Shown here piece by piece: positions 18,308-26,007 of a DNA stretch of 36,302 bases. How positions within the stretch are numbered: position 1 is the stretch's first letter; each line of letters begins with the position of its first letter. Both the position numbers and the translations under genes were made by a program. The DNA lies in NCBI RefSeq assembly GCF_900106755.1, contig NZ_FNNN01000036.1, positions 1 to 36,302 on the forward strand, written 5' to 3'. This stretch comes from Bacteroides faecis MAJ27 (lineage in GTDB: Bacteria > Bacteroidota > Bacteroidia > Bacteroidales > Bacteroidaceae). A model generated the notes under the pieces. The model was not told the origin of the DNA and ran no database searches. It was given only the letters and a program-made list of their open reading frames with translations.

Positions 18308-19267
18308 ATGACGAAACGTTTATTTTTTGCATTCATATCTCCGTACACGGCTTTCGGGCGGTGAATTGTCTCTGAAAGTATCAGATACAGGCATCAATTA
18401 TTACAACGTCTTTATTGACAGTCTTTTGCATAAGATTGTAAAAGTTACCGGCAAGGACACTCTGATTAATTTTATATCCGGCATTGACAAGGGAGTACAT
18501 CGCGTATTGATTCAGAAACGCACTGAAGGAGAATGGGGCAAAACAACGATTCATCAATTTGTGCTTTCTGCCGGAGGAAAACTTGAAAAGGAAACGGACC
18601 GTCCATCCAGACATATCGAGTTTATCGGTAATTCACTGACGTGTGGTTATGGAGTTGAAGGAAAAGATCGTAGTGAACCCTACAAAGCTGAAACTGAAAC
18701 TGCAATTTGTCTTATGCCACGATTATTGCCCGCTACTTTGATGCGGACTACACACTTATAGCACACTCCGGAAGAGGAGTAGTACGCAATTATGGTGATT
18801 CTGTCCGGGTATCTGCCGTGACAATGAAAGACCGTATGCTGAATACATTTGATATGGATCTGGATAAAAAGTGGGATTTTAAAACATACAAGCCGGATCT
18901 GGTCGTTATCAATTTAGGGAGCAATGACTTCTCAACCGGATTATATCCATTGGAAGATGAGTTTATTCATGCTTATACACTACTGATCAATCGTCTCCGT
19001 GAGAATTATGGAGATATCCCTGTGCTATGTATCAGTCCGGCTATTGCCCAACGACAGATCGTTGAATACATGGAACGTATGCGCAAAGAACTGAATGACA
19101 AGAAAGTTTATATAGCCGTTCTTCCCGAAGGACTTTTTAATGTTACTACAGACTTAGGAGCAGTATGGCATCCCAACTATAAAGGACAGACAAAAATGGC
19201 TACATCATTGATTCCCTATATATCAACGATTACAGATTGGCCATTAAAACCAGAATCATTTTATTAA
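18308..19267 (+). pseudogene. Broken CE2-like SGNH carbohydrate esterase
   Basis: The remains of a secreted esterase. An ATG at 18308 begins a signal-peptide-like leader (MTKRLFFAFIS) that stops at 18362-18364. The esterase sequence itself is in the +1 frame from about 18330: a beta domain (YLRTRLSGGELSLKVSDTG, NYYNVFIDS) and then HIEFIGNSLTCGYGVEG, the GxSxTxGYG nucleophile block of CE2-type esterases. Near 18690-18706 the frame shifts again. The rest, LSYATIIARYFDADY through VVINLGSNDFS (block III) and VWHPNYKGQTKMA (block V), continues in the next frame to TAA 19265-19267. The second break fits a single-base deletion. The first looks like an internal deletion that removed the leader end and the start of the beta domain. 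No single frame makes a full enzyme. Homologues should be about 350-370 residues. Confidence 0.85.
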
Positions 19268-19268
19268 G

Positions 19269-19331
19269 GACAGAGAATTTATAATTAGCAAAATGGCATT
19301 TTGTCATTTTGCTAATTATAAATTCTCTGTC
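19269..19331. terminator. 27-bp perfect hairpin after the left operon, probable bidirectional terminator
   Basis: Bases 19269-19295 are the exact reverse complement of 19305-19331, around a 9-nt loop. The structure starts 1 nt after the stop of the broken esterase. It is symmetric, so it would fold in transcripts from both converging operons. The stem is AT-rich and lacks a clean T tract, so termination could be factor-assisted, or the hairpin may instead protect the 3' end of the RNA. Confidence 0.6.
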
Positions 19332-19995
19332 AGGCGTATTTCCATCCACTGTACAGAATAGAGGATAAAATGGCAGAGATTTGCCATTATAAGAAATCAC
19401 TTTGTTGCAGATATATCCATGTATATGTTCTTTTTACGTTATTTCTCACACTATCCTGTAATACATCTTATTTTTTTATGCTACTTCGCATTATTCTGAT
19501 TATTAACTTTTAGCCTAAAACTGGGTCTAATAAATGAAATACCCCCTATTTCAGGGCTAAAATACGTTCCTTCTAAACGTACTTAGCGTTTCTTTTAAAC
19601 CAATGGGACGTTCCTTTAAAACCAACCTTATGTTTCATTACAATCATTCTTATGTTTCACAACAATCAACCTTATGTTTTGAGCAAATAATACGGTAATT
19701 TATATGCAAACGACAGCTGTTTTATGCACAATTCTGTATATAAATTCTATATCTTAGTGGTTTCTCACTCTAGTTTCATCTATTTATCAAAAGCATCAGT
19801 CATCGAAAGTAAAGAAAAAATAGCATAAAGACATTCTATTCAACATAAGACAGTCATATTGATTATCGATTTCTCAAATAATACCATGATACCCCGTATC
19901 TATAGCTTTGATGCAAGGATCATAATAATATGCATTACTCTTTCTCATATAGTTTGTTTTCAGACAAAGTTAATAGTGAATGAGCCATAAAACCA
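19332..19995. other. Convergent intergenic region without genes
   Basis: This 664-bp AT-rich stretch lies between the ends of the two converging PULs. I see no credible coding frame or RNA gene. It holds a small hairpin (19369-19375 pairing with 19382-19388, 7 bp, 6-nt loop), the 22-nt tandem repeat at 19564-19695, and a weak 7-bp inverted repeat (19972-19978 with 19994-20000) that overlaps the stop of the right SGNH gene. The last might serve as a poor terminator for the right operon. The remainder shows nothing I can assign. Confidence 0.6.
19564..19695. repeat. Six-unit degenerate 22-nt tandem repeat
   Basis: Six consecutive 22-nt units, at 19564, 19586, 19608, 19630, 19652 and 19674, keep exact register. 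Each begins with a (A/G)(C/T)GTT(C/T) motif; the 2nd to 5th are richest in AA(A/T)C(C/A)A-type sequence in the second half. Units 3 and 5 both end AACCTT, and units 4 and 5 share ATGTTTCA at the start and ACAATCA in the middle. Units are adjacent with no spacers, and they diverge toward both ends. No coding potential is apparent. Confidence 0.75.
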
Positions 19996-21078
19996 CTATT
20001 TTTTAAGTAGCTTTTTAATCACTGGAGTCACCAGATCAGCATAACGCATCATACCCACATCGGTAAAATGAATGCCATCTACTGTTGCCTCACGATCGCT
20101 TCCAAGCATCATCTTTGAGGATATATAGTATATATTTTTTTCTTTTCCTTTTTTCAACTCATTAAATATACGACGTAAGGCATCATTCAAAGTCTTAATT
20201 TTCCGGGCATTGGTGTTGTTGTAGTAAGAATCCATGAATTGTGGATCTTCAATAAAGATGACAGGTGTGTGAGGATGTCTGTCACGAAGAATACGGTAAA
20301 ACCTCTCCATTCGCTCATTTATCTGCTCTACCGTGACATTGGGTACAAAATCAAGCACGAAAACACCGGCATCTACTCCAGCCATCACTTGAGCTACTCC
20401 AAGATCAAGAAAAGCATTACCACTAAATCCAAGATTGATACATTCCCGATTCAAACGGCGTGAGATAATATTGGTGTGAGCCATGCCCGGACGGGAGGCA
20501 CATCCGCCTTGAAGAATGCTGGTTCCATAAAATACTACAGGTTTTTCACGTACAGGACTTTCCACCGCGGGCTGATTGATACTGGCATCAGCATCGATTC
20601 CAATCGACAAAGAAACCAGTCCGTCGTATAGCGGCAAATAAATCATAAACTCCCGTTCTTTGGCTTCCATACCGCTGATGAGGCTAGATTCCGTATTTTT
20701 CCCCGTGGGACAGGCACTATTCACAAAGTACCAGTTCTTTCCTTCCAGACAGTAGAGGTCAAGTCCTTTCACTGCTACATCAGTCATATGATTCATATGG
20801 AAGTTAACCAATGATTCCCATTTTACTGCAACTTGAGTGGAATTGCTTCGGAAACGCACTGCCATACCCGATGAATTCCGACTTAGTTGCCATAACGGTA
20901 AACGAGAAATATGTTCCAATGAATCGGGCAAACGTACATACCGCTCTGTGGTAGCAGTGGTAGCCTTTCCCAATAACTGGAATTCAGCCGCATCATAGTA
21001 GGTTACCTGAGCAGACAGATTACCTGCCATAAGTAATAAAATAAAGTTTATTATCTTCCTATAAACTGAAAATGACAT
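19996..21078 (-). CDS. SGNH/GDSL-family esterase with N-terminal beta domain (right paralogue)
   Basis: A 360-residue secreted protein (signal about 1-24, ending LSAQ). Its layout matches the left paralogue: an N-terminal beta domain (RNSSGMAVRFRSNSTQVAVKW), then YGTSILQGG with Ser187, LGFSGNA, LDFVPN and VDGIHFTDVG with Asp334 and His337. All expected SGNH residues are present. It is the last gene of the right operon, 22 nt after the GH3 gene. It should remove an ester group from the glycan handled by GH89 and GH3. Divergence from the left copy is concentrated in the leader, the loop after FIEDP (about 278-300) and surface positions, so the two may differ in fine specificity. Confidence 0.9.
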   Translation of the reverse strand: MSFSVYRKIINFILLLMAGNLSAQVTYYDAAEFQLLGKATTATTERYVRLPDSLEHISRLPLWQLSRNSSGMAVRFRSNSTQVAVKWESLVNFHMNHMTDVAVKGLDLYCLEGKNWYFVNSACPTGKNTESSLISGMEAKEREFMIYLPLYDGLVSLSIGIDADASINQPAVESPVREKPVVFYGTSILQGGCASRPGMAHTNIISRRLNRECINLGFSGNAFLDLGVAQVMAGVDAGVFVLDFVPNVTVEQINERMERFYRILRDRHPHTPVIFIEDPQFMDSYYNNTNARKIKTLNDALRRIFNELKKGKEKNIYYISSKMMLGSDREATVDGIHFTDVGMMRYADLVTPVIKKLLKK

Positions 21079-21100
21079 AGTATCTTATGATTAAAGTTCT

Positions 21101-23680
21101 TTACTTCACTAATCTGATATTAATATTTTTGCGTCCTTTCACCTCCATTTGTTGAGTGATGAATCTTGCTTTGGCAAAAGCTATGGAATCATCAGTCCGA
21201 AGGTTGATAGAATAGAATCCCTTTTCATCAGTTTGAGTCTCTTGACCGGATGAAATGGCACGAACCGTGACATAAGCTACTGGAGTAGCTTGTGCATCAC
21301 GTACAAATCCCTGTACAGTAATAAACTCGCCACTAGGCGTGACTTTAATGATTTGAGGAGAATCAATTACAGGAGTCTTCTCAGGTTCACGCCCTACTTC
21401 GATAGAAATACGATGGGTTATGCGATCTGATGCAGTGCCCACTTTTATCTCAAAAGTCCCGGGTTCCAAGTAGCGATTACCGATATTATCGGTCAGGTAG
21501 AGTTCGTGTATGGGGACTTTCAATGTGATCTCTTTCGTTTCGGCCGGGTTCAAACTTATCTTCTCAAAAGCTTTCAGCTGCTTTATTGGTGTCATAACAG
21601 TACTGACAACATCACGTATGTAAAGTTGAACGACTTCTTTGCCGGCAACTTCTCCACTGTTTGCAATCTTTACTTTTACGGCTATGGTGTCATGAGCCTG
21701 ATAGTGAGTTTTGTCGGCAATCGCTGAAACCAGATCAAATGTAGTATAACTCAATCCATGACCAAAAGCCCAAAGAGGGTTCGGAGAAGAAAACACATAA
21801 TCTCGTCCCGGCAATTCATAAGTTCCGGGCTCTTTATAAAATCCCTTATCAGTGGTCAAATGATTGTAAAAAGCGGGAAGGTGACCGGAACTTTGAGGAA
21901 AGGAAAAACTAATTTTCCCTGATGGATTTACTTTACCAAAAAGAATATCGGCAATGGAATTACCTGCTTGTTCTCCAGCATACCATTGAACTAAAATAGC
22001 AGGGACATTTTTTTTAGCGAAAGGTATAGCAAACGGTTTACCGGCTACCAATATTAGGACTACCGGTTTACCTGTTGCACAGACCGCTTCAATCAGTTCC
22101 TCTTGAGCACCAGTCAATTCAACACCACTAAGGTCAATTCCCTCGCCACTGGTAGAAGAGGCATTGCTGTGGCGTACAAAAGCGGTACTTGAACTGCCAA
22201 CAAATAGTAATGCAACATCACTCTGTTGAGCCGCACGTACAGCTTCTTCAATACCTGACTGATCCAACGAAGCGATAGAACAGCCTTGGGCATAGTTCAC
22301 TTTCACCTTTTTGCCTGCCAAACGACAGATGCCTTGTAACGGTGTGATACCATCTTCTTTGTTTTTACTCCATGTATAATCGCCAAATTGCACACAGTCT
22401 GCATTAGGACCAATTACTGCCACCGACCGAAGTTTCTTTATATCCAATGGAAGCAAATTACCTTCATTTTTCAGAAGTACTGTCGATTCATCAGCAATCT
22501 GACGTGAAAGTGAAATGCATTCTTTGGCACGTAACGGCCAACGATATGAATTTTTCTCAAGATAAGGGTCTTCAAACAAACCTAATTCAAATTTAGCACG
22601 TAACACACGTTTCACCGCCCGGTCGATGTAGCGTACATCAAACTCACCAGCCAGCACTTTACTCTCAAGCGACTTGAAACAGAGACTCGACGCTTCAACA
22701 TCCAAACCGGCCGTAAGTGCTTGACTGGCAGCTTCAAAATCATTATCAGCTGTTTTATGGAAGTTCTTCAACATATCAATAACTCCCCAATCAGAGTAAA
22801 CATAGCCCCGGAAGCCAAAACGGTCACGTAAAATATCAGTCAGCATGAATTTTGAAGCTGAATTGGGTTCACGGTTCCAGGCATTGTAGCTTGACATAAC
22901 TGCTAAAATATCGGTTTCAGCCAGTATGGCTTCAAAAGGTTTCAGATAGACATCAAATAAATCACGAATGCCACACTCCACTGATGCCAGATTTAAGCCG
23001 CCCAATGGATTGCCGTGCGGTCCGTAATGCTTTGCCATTGGTGAAATGCCATGATCCATATATCCTTTAACCTCTGCTACAGCCATACGAGCACAAAGGA
23101 AGGGGTCCTCACTAAACGATTCCTCCACTCTGCCCCAACGTAACTCACGAGCTACATCTATACAAGGAGCTAACACTTGTTTTACCCCGATTGTATTAAG
23201 TTCACCCGCAATATGTTTTGTCATTTCATAAGCCAATGCAGGATTAAATGTACTGCCTATAGCTATATTTTGCGGATAGATAGTAGAACCTTCATGCACC
23301 ACTCCATGAAGTGACTCTGCTACCGAAAAACCCGGAATACCCAGACGTGTCTGCTCCAGTAAATAGGTTTGAATAATGCGGAAGTTCTTCCTGCATTGCG
23401 CTGCCGTGAGTGGAAAGCCTTCGAAAAAGCCATACCCTTTATCACCACACATCTTTGCTAACTTGGCGGTATTGAGCTTTTGTCCGTCAAATACATCCCA
23501 CGATTGCAAATGGCTGATTTGAGCTATTTTTTCCTGTAACGTCATACGGTTCAACAGATCGTTTACCCGTTCTTCAGTGGGAAGTAATGGATTCTTGTAT
23601 GGAAATGTATGCTGTGCATTCAATGAAGAGGCACAACAAAATAAGCATATGATCAGAATATTTTTAATTATAAATTTCAT
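21101..23680 (-). CDS. GH3 family beta-glycosidase with extra C-terminal regulatory-like domain
   Basis: An 859-residue secreted enzyme (signal about 1-22, ending LNAQ). The GH3 N-terminal barrel shows LSGIEE-type order of motifs: VAESLHGV (120-127), RWGRVEESFSEDP (181-193), AKHYGPHG (216-223) and GYVYSDWG with the nucleophile Asp297. The alpha/beta sandwich (VAVIGPNAD, LLFVGSSS, GEGIDLSGVELTGAQEELI) and an Fn3-like domain (GKEVVQLYIRDVVSTVMTPIKQLKAF) follow. The NagZ-type KHFPGHG...DSH dyad is absent, so beta-glucosidase, beta-xylosidase or a similar activity is likelier than NagZ-type hexosaminidase action. The last 75 residues or so (VQGFVRDAQATPVAYVTVRA ... DEKGFYSINL) form a carboxypeptidase-regulatory-like beta domain, uncommon on GH3 enzymes. 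It lies between GH89 and the SGNH esterase, with 23-nt and 22-nt gaps. Confidence 0.92.
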   Translation of the reverse strand: MKFIIKNILIICLFCCASSLNAQHTFPYKNPLLPTEERVNDLLNRMTLQEKIAQISHLQSWDVFDGQKLNTAKLAKMCGDKGYGFFEGFPLTAAQCRKNFRIIQTYLLEQTRLGIPGFSVAESLHGVVHEGSTIYPQNIAIGSTFNPALAYEMTKHIAGELNTIGVKQVLAPCIDVARELRWGRVEESFSEDPFLCARMAVAEVKGYMDHGISPMAKHYGPHGNPLGGLNLASVECGIRDLFDVYLKPFEAILAETDILAVMSSYNAWNREPNSASKFMLTDILRDRFGFRGYVYSDWGVIDMLKNFHKTADNDFEAASQALTAGLDVEASSLCFKSLESKVLAGEFDVRYIDRAVKRVLRAKFELGLFEDPYLEKNSYRWPLRAKECISLSRQIADESTVLLKNEGNLLPLDIKKLRSVAVIGPNADCVQFGDYTWSKNKEDGITPLQGICRLAGKKVKVNYAQGCSIASLDQSGIEEAVRAAQQSDVALLFVGSSSTAFVRHSNASSTSGEGIDLSGVELTGAQEELIEAVCATGKPVVLILVAGKPFAIPFAKKNVPAILVQWYAGEQAGNSIADILFGKVNPSGKISFSFPQSSGHLPAFYNHLTTDKGFYKEPGTYELPGRDYVFSSPNPLWAFGHGLSYTTFDLVSAIADKTHYQAHDTIAVKVKIANSGEVAGKEVVQLYIRDVVSTVMTPIKQLKAFEKISLNPAETKEITLKVPIHELYLTDNIGNRYLEPGTFEIKVGTASDRITHRISIEVGREPEKTPVIDSPQIIKVTPSGEFITVQGFVRDAQATPVAYVTVRAISSGQETQTDEKGFYSINLRTDDSIAFAKARFITQQMEVKGRKNINIRLVK

Positions 23681-23703
23681 AGTTACGAAAAATTAGTTAA
23701 CAA

Positions 23704-25911
23704 TTACGGATATAATGAGCGGAAGTCATCATCATATTTCAATATCAGTTCTTTAGCCAAAGATATTGGATTTTCTTCAGAAGTGATTGGAAAATCTTCA
23801 TTTTTCAATGTCCATTCATACTCAAACTGTGTAATATCCTGATGAAATTTCTCTTCATCAAAGTTTTTATGCCTGGTCATAGCGGCAATTACTTCTTCTG
23901 TGAAACGTTTCCAGCGTTCTCTGTAGAATGTACGTGTCAATCCTCCCCATCCTCTATTGGCATAATCGTTAAGCTGGGTATCTTTCTGTCCCCACACCGT
24001 AAGAATGCACCGTGCATTTTCTTCATAATATTTTTGTTCTTGTTCATTCACTGCAAAATCTTTGGCATCTTTTATCCATTTGCCTATTGAGAAAACAGGA
24101 CTGCAGCAGAGCAATCGATCTACATCGAGCAAAAGTTGGTCCATACGCTGTCCCCACACCTTAGTTTCTTCCAATTTTTTTTTCCGATAGCAATCGGTAA
24201 ACTTATCACGATAGTCAGCAAAAAGATTACCTAAAACTTGCCTTCCCACATTAATTACATCAAAATGATATTCAGAATGATATACTCCTTCAGCTTTCAG
24301 CAACTCCTTCCAGATTTCCCACAAATCGATATTTTTATAATCGTACCCGGGAAGTGTGTTCCATCCTTCTACGCCTTCTAACTGTGGACGAGCATTCATC
24401 AATACTGCTTGTCCGCAAAGGGCTGCTGAGGTATAGATCTTCTCATATAGTTGTTTCCATGCTTTAACAATATGATTATCTACATTCCCCCCTCTGCATT
24501 GGGCCCAATTTGCAATCCACTGGTGGGCAGGCATTGAATTTTCCCATGCACGTTCAAAGACGAATTCATACATTAAAGGATTTACATCAAGACCTTCAAG
24601 CGTCACTCCCAAACCATATACGTTATCGCCTCCTTCTTTGAAAAGTCGATCAATTTTAAAATCTACATCATTCAGGTCACCAGCTAAAAAAGTGTTTCCA
24701 CCAAAATTTCCTAAATAACACCAAATATAAGGTTTCCCGTAGTATTGCTCTGTATCACGCCATATTTCTGTATAATCACAATAATAATCAAGTAAAATCA
24801 GTTTATCTTGGGGAACAGCATTTAAAAAGGATTTGATACGGGGTTGAGTCCATTTCTCTTTGGCATGATAAAACATCCACGTCATCTGTAACCATTGAGC
24901 AGCGGAATCCACATCTTGTATCGATTTATAAATTTTATCAGATACATTGGACAAAAACTCCTCGTTCCAGTTGGGTGAGTCTACCTCGTTGAAAGGATCG
25001 ATACCATAAATGTGGTTGGTGCCATACACTTTTGTCTGTTCCTCTAAAAAACGACGTTGAATGACTGAATAAAGCGAATCCATGGGATCAATGAAGTGAC
25101 TACGATACTTTTCATCGTATCCTCCCCATTGACTCATTGTGTAGATTTTAGCTTCTGGATAAAGTTCTTTTAGTTCAGCGGGAACATGTCCCGCAAAAGC
25201 TGGTAGAATGGGAGTCATATCAAAAGCCCGTTCACGTTCAAGAATTAATTTCTGTAGTTTTTCTTGGTCTGCCAACCATGATTGAGGTAACGGACTTTGC
25301 CAATAATCTACGTTTGACATACGATGCCAAGGAAGGTGAGCCGGACCTGTAAAATAAGTACGAATCTCCTCATCAGACAGTCCCATCTCCGTCCATACTT
25401 TATACCATATAGACTCTTGACCGGTGATAGCCAATGGCATAGTTACTCCATTCAGAGCCATCCAGTCAATAAGTCGTTCCCAATCACTCCATTTCCAGTA
25501 GGGCATAGAGTAGCCAAAGGTGCAATAATTAAGAAAGAAACGATTCTTACATTTTGAACGTAAAATAACGGGAGCTTCTACTTCAGGTAGTTGAGCAGGC
25601 ATTACTACACTATCCGAAGCATACCAAGAGACATGTGCCTGACAGTAATACTTCAAATAATGGTTTAGTCCTACGGCCAATGAATTCCGGTTGTTTCCTT
25701 TAATCAGAATCTTTCCATTGTCAGACTCAAGTGTAAAGCGGTCTATATCTACAGAATCAGTCAGAAGTTGAAATTGGAAAGAGTGAGCATGTTGAGGAAA
25801 CAAACGTTCGCACATCTCACTAAGTGTATTTGTAGCCGGATCTTGATTTCTTTGGCAACTCACCATAAAAAAAAGTAGTATAAGATAAAAGTATTTATTG
25901 TTCATAAGCAT
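23704..25911 (-). CDS. GH89 alpha-N-acetylglucosaminidase (NAGLU-like) lipoprotein
   Basis: A 735-residue lipoprotein (lipobox-like FMVSC, Cys19). It has the full GH89 plan: an N-terminal small domain, then NYCTFGYSMPYWKWSDWERLIDWMALNGVTMPLAITGQE (about 128-166), PAFAGHVP (237-244), IDPFNEVDSPN with Glu309, and GLGVTLEGL with Glu439. Glu309 and Glu439 correspond to the two catalytic glutamates of human NAGLU (Glu316 and Glu446) by motif. A C-terminal helical domain follows. GH89 enzymes release terminal alpha-linked GlcNAc, for example from heparan fragments or from alpha-1,4-GlcNAc caps on gastric mucin. The length is typical. The start at 25911 could instead be the ATG two codons downstream. 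It follows a hairpin that separates it from the DUF4855 gene. Confidence 0.95.
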   Translation of the reverse strand: MLMNNKYFYLILLFFMVSCQRNQDPATNTLSEMCERLFPQHAHSFQFQLLTDSVDIDRFTLESDNGKILIKGNNRNSLAVGLNHYLKYYCQAHVSWYASDSVVMPAQLPEVEAPVILRSKCKNRFFLNYCTFGYSMPYWKWSDWERLIDWMALNGVTMPLAITGQESIWYKVWTEMGLSDEEIRTYFTGPAHLPWHRMSNVDYWQSPLPQSWLADQEKLQKLILERERAFDMTPILPAFAGHVPAELKELYPEAKIYTMSQWGGYDEKYRSHFIDPMDSLYSVIQRRFLEEQTKVYGTNHIYGIDPFNEVDSPNWNEEFLSNVSDKIYKSIQDVDSAAQWLQMTWMFYHAKEKWTQPRIKSFLNAVPQDKLILLDYYCDYTEIWRDTEQYYGKPYIWCYLGNFGGNTFLAGDLNDVDFKIDRLFKEGGDNVYGLGVTLEGLDVNPLMYEFVFERAWENSMPAHQWIANWAQCRGGNVDNHIVKAWKQLYEKIYTSAALCGQAVLMNARPQLEGVEGWNTLPGYDYKNIDLWEIWKELLKAEGVYHSEYHFDVINVGRQVLGNLFADYRDKFTDCYRKKKLEETKVWGQRMDQLLLDVDRLLCCSPVFSIGKWIKDAKDFAVNEQEQKYYEENARCILTVWGQKDTQLNDYANRGWGGLTRTFYRERWKRFTEEVIAAMTRHKNFDEEKFHQDITQFEYEWTLKNEDFPITSEENPISLAKELILKYDDDFRSLYP

Positions 25912-25958
25912 GTCGTCTATTCAAATGCGAGGAAAATGTTTTTTTATAAGAATTTTAA

Positions 25959-25980
25959 GGGTGCCCTCCCTCGGACACCC
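25959..25980 (-). terminator. GC-rich hairpin between DUF4855 and GH89 genes, possible attenuator
   Basis: On the minus strand the 22 bases fold as an 8-bp stem (GGGTGTCC pairing with GGGCACCC, with one U-G pair) around a 6-nt loop. An AT-rich but not pure-T stretch follows. It lies in the 96-bp gap, the longest within the right operon. Its position after the uptake and binding genes mirrors the hairpin at 7686-7720 of the left operon. Confidence 0.55.
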
Positions 25981-26007
25981 CTCGATTGCAAATGTGAAAT
26001 TTACTTG

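Noticed and set aside
19564..19695. CRISPR array
   Set aside because: The units are adjacent, diverged and have no spacers, and there are no cas genes nearby.
19972..20000. Terminator for the right operon at the end of the SGNH gene
   Set aside because: The stem is only 7 bp with a 15-nt loop, overlaps the stop codon and lacks a T run, so it is too weak to list as a terminator.
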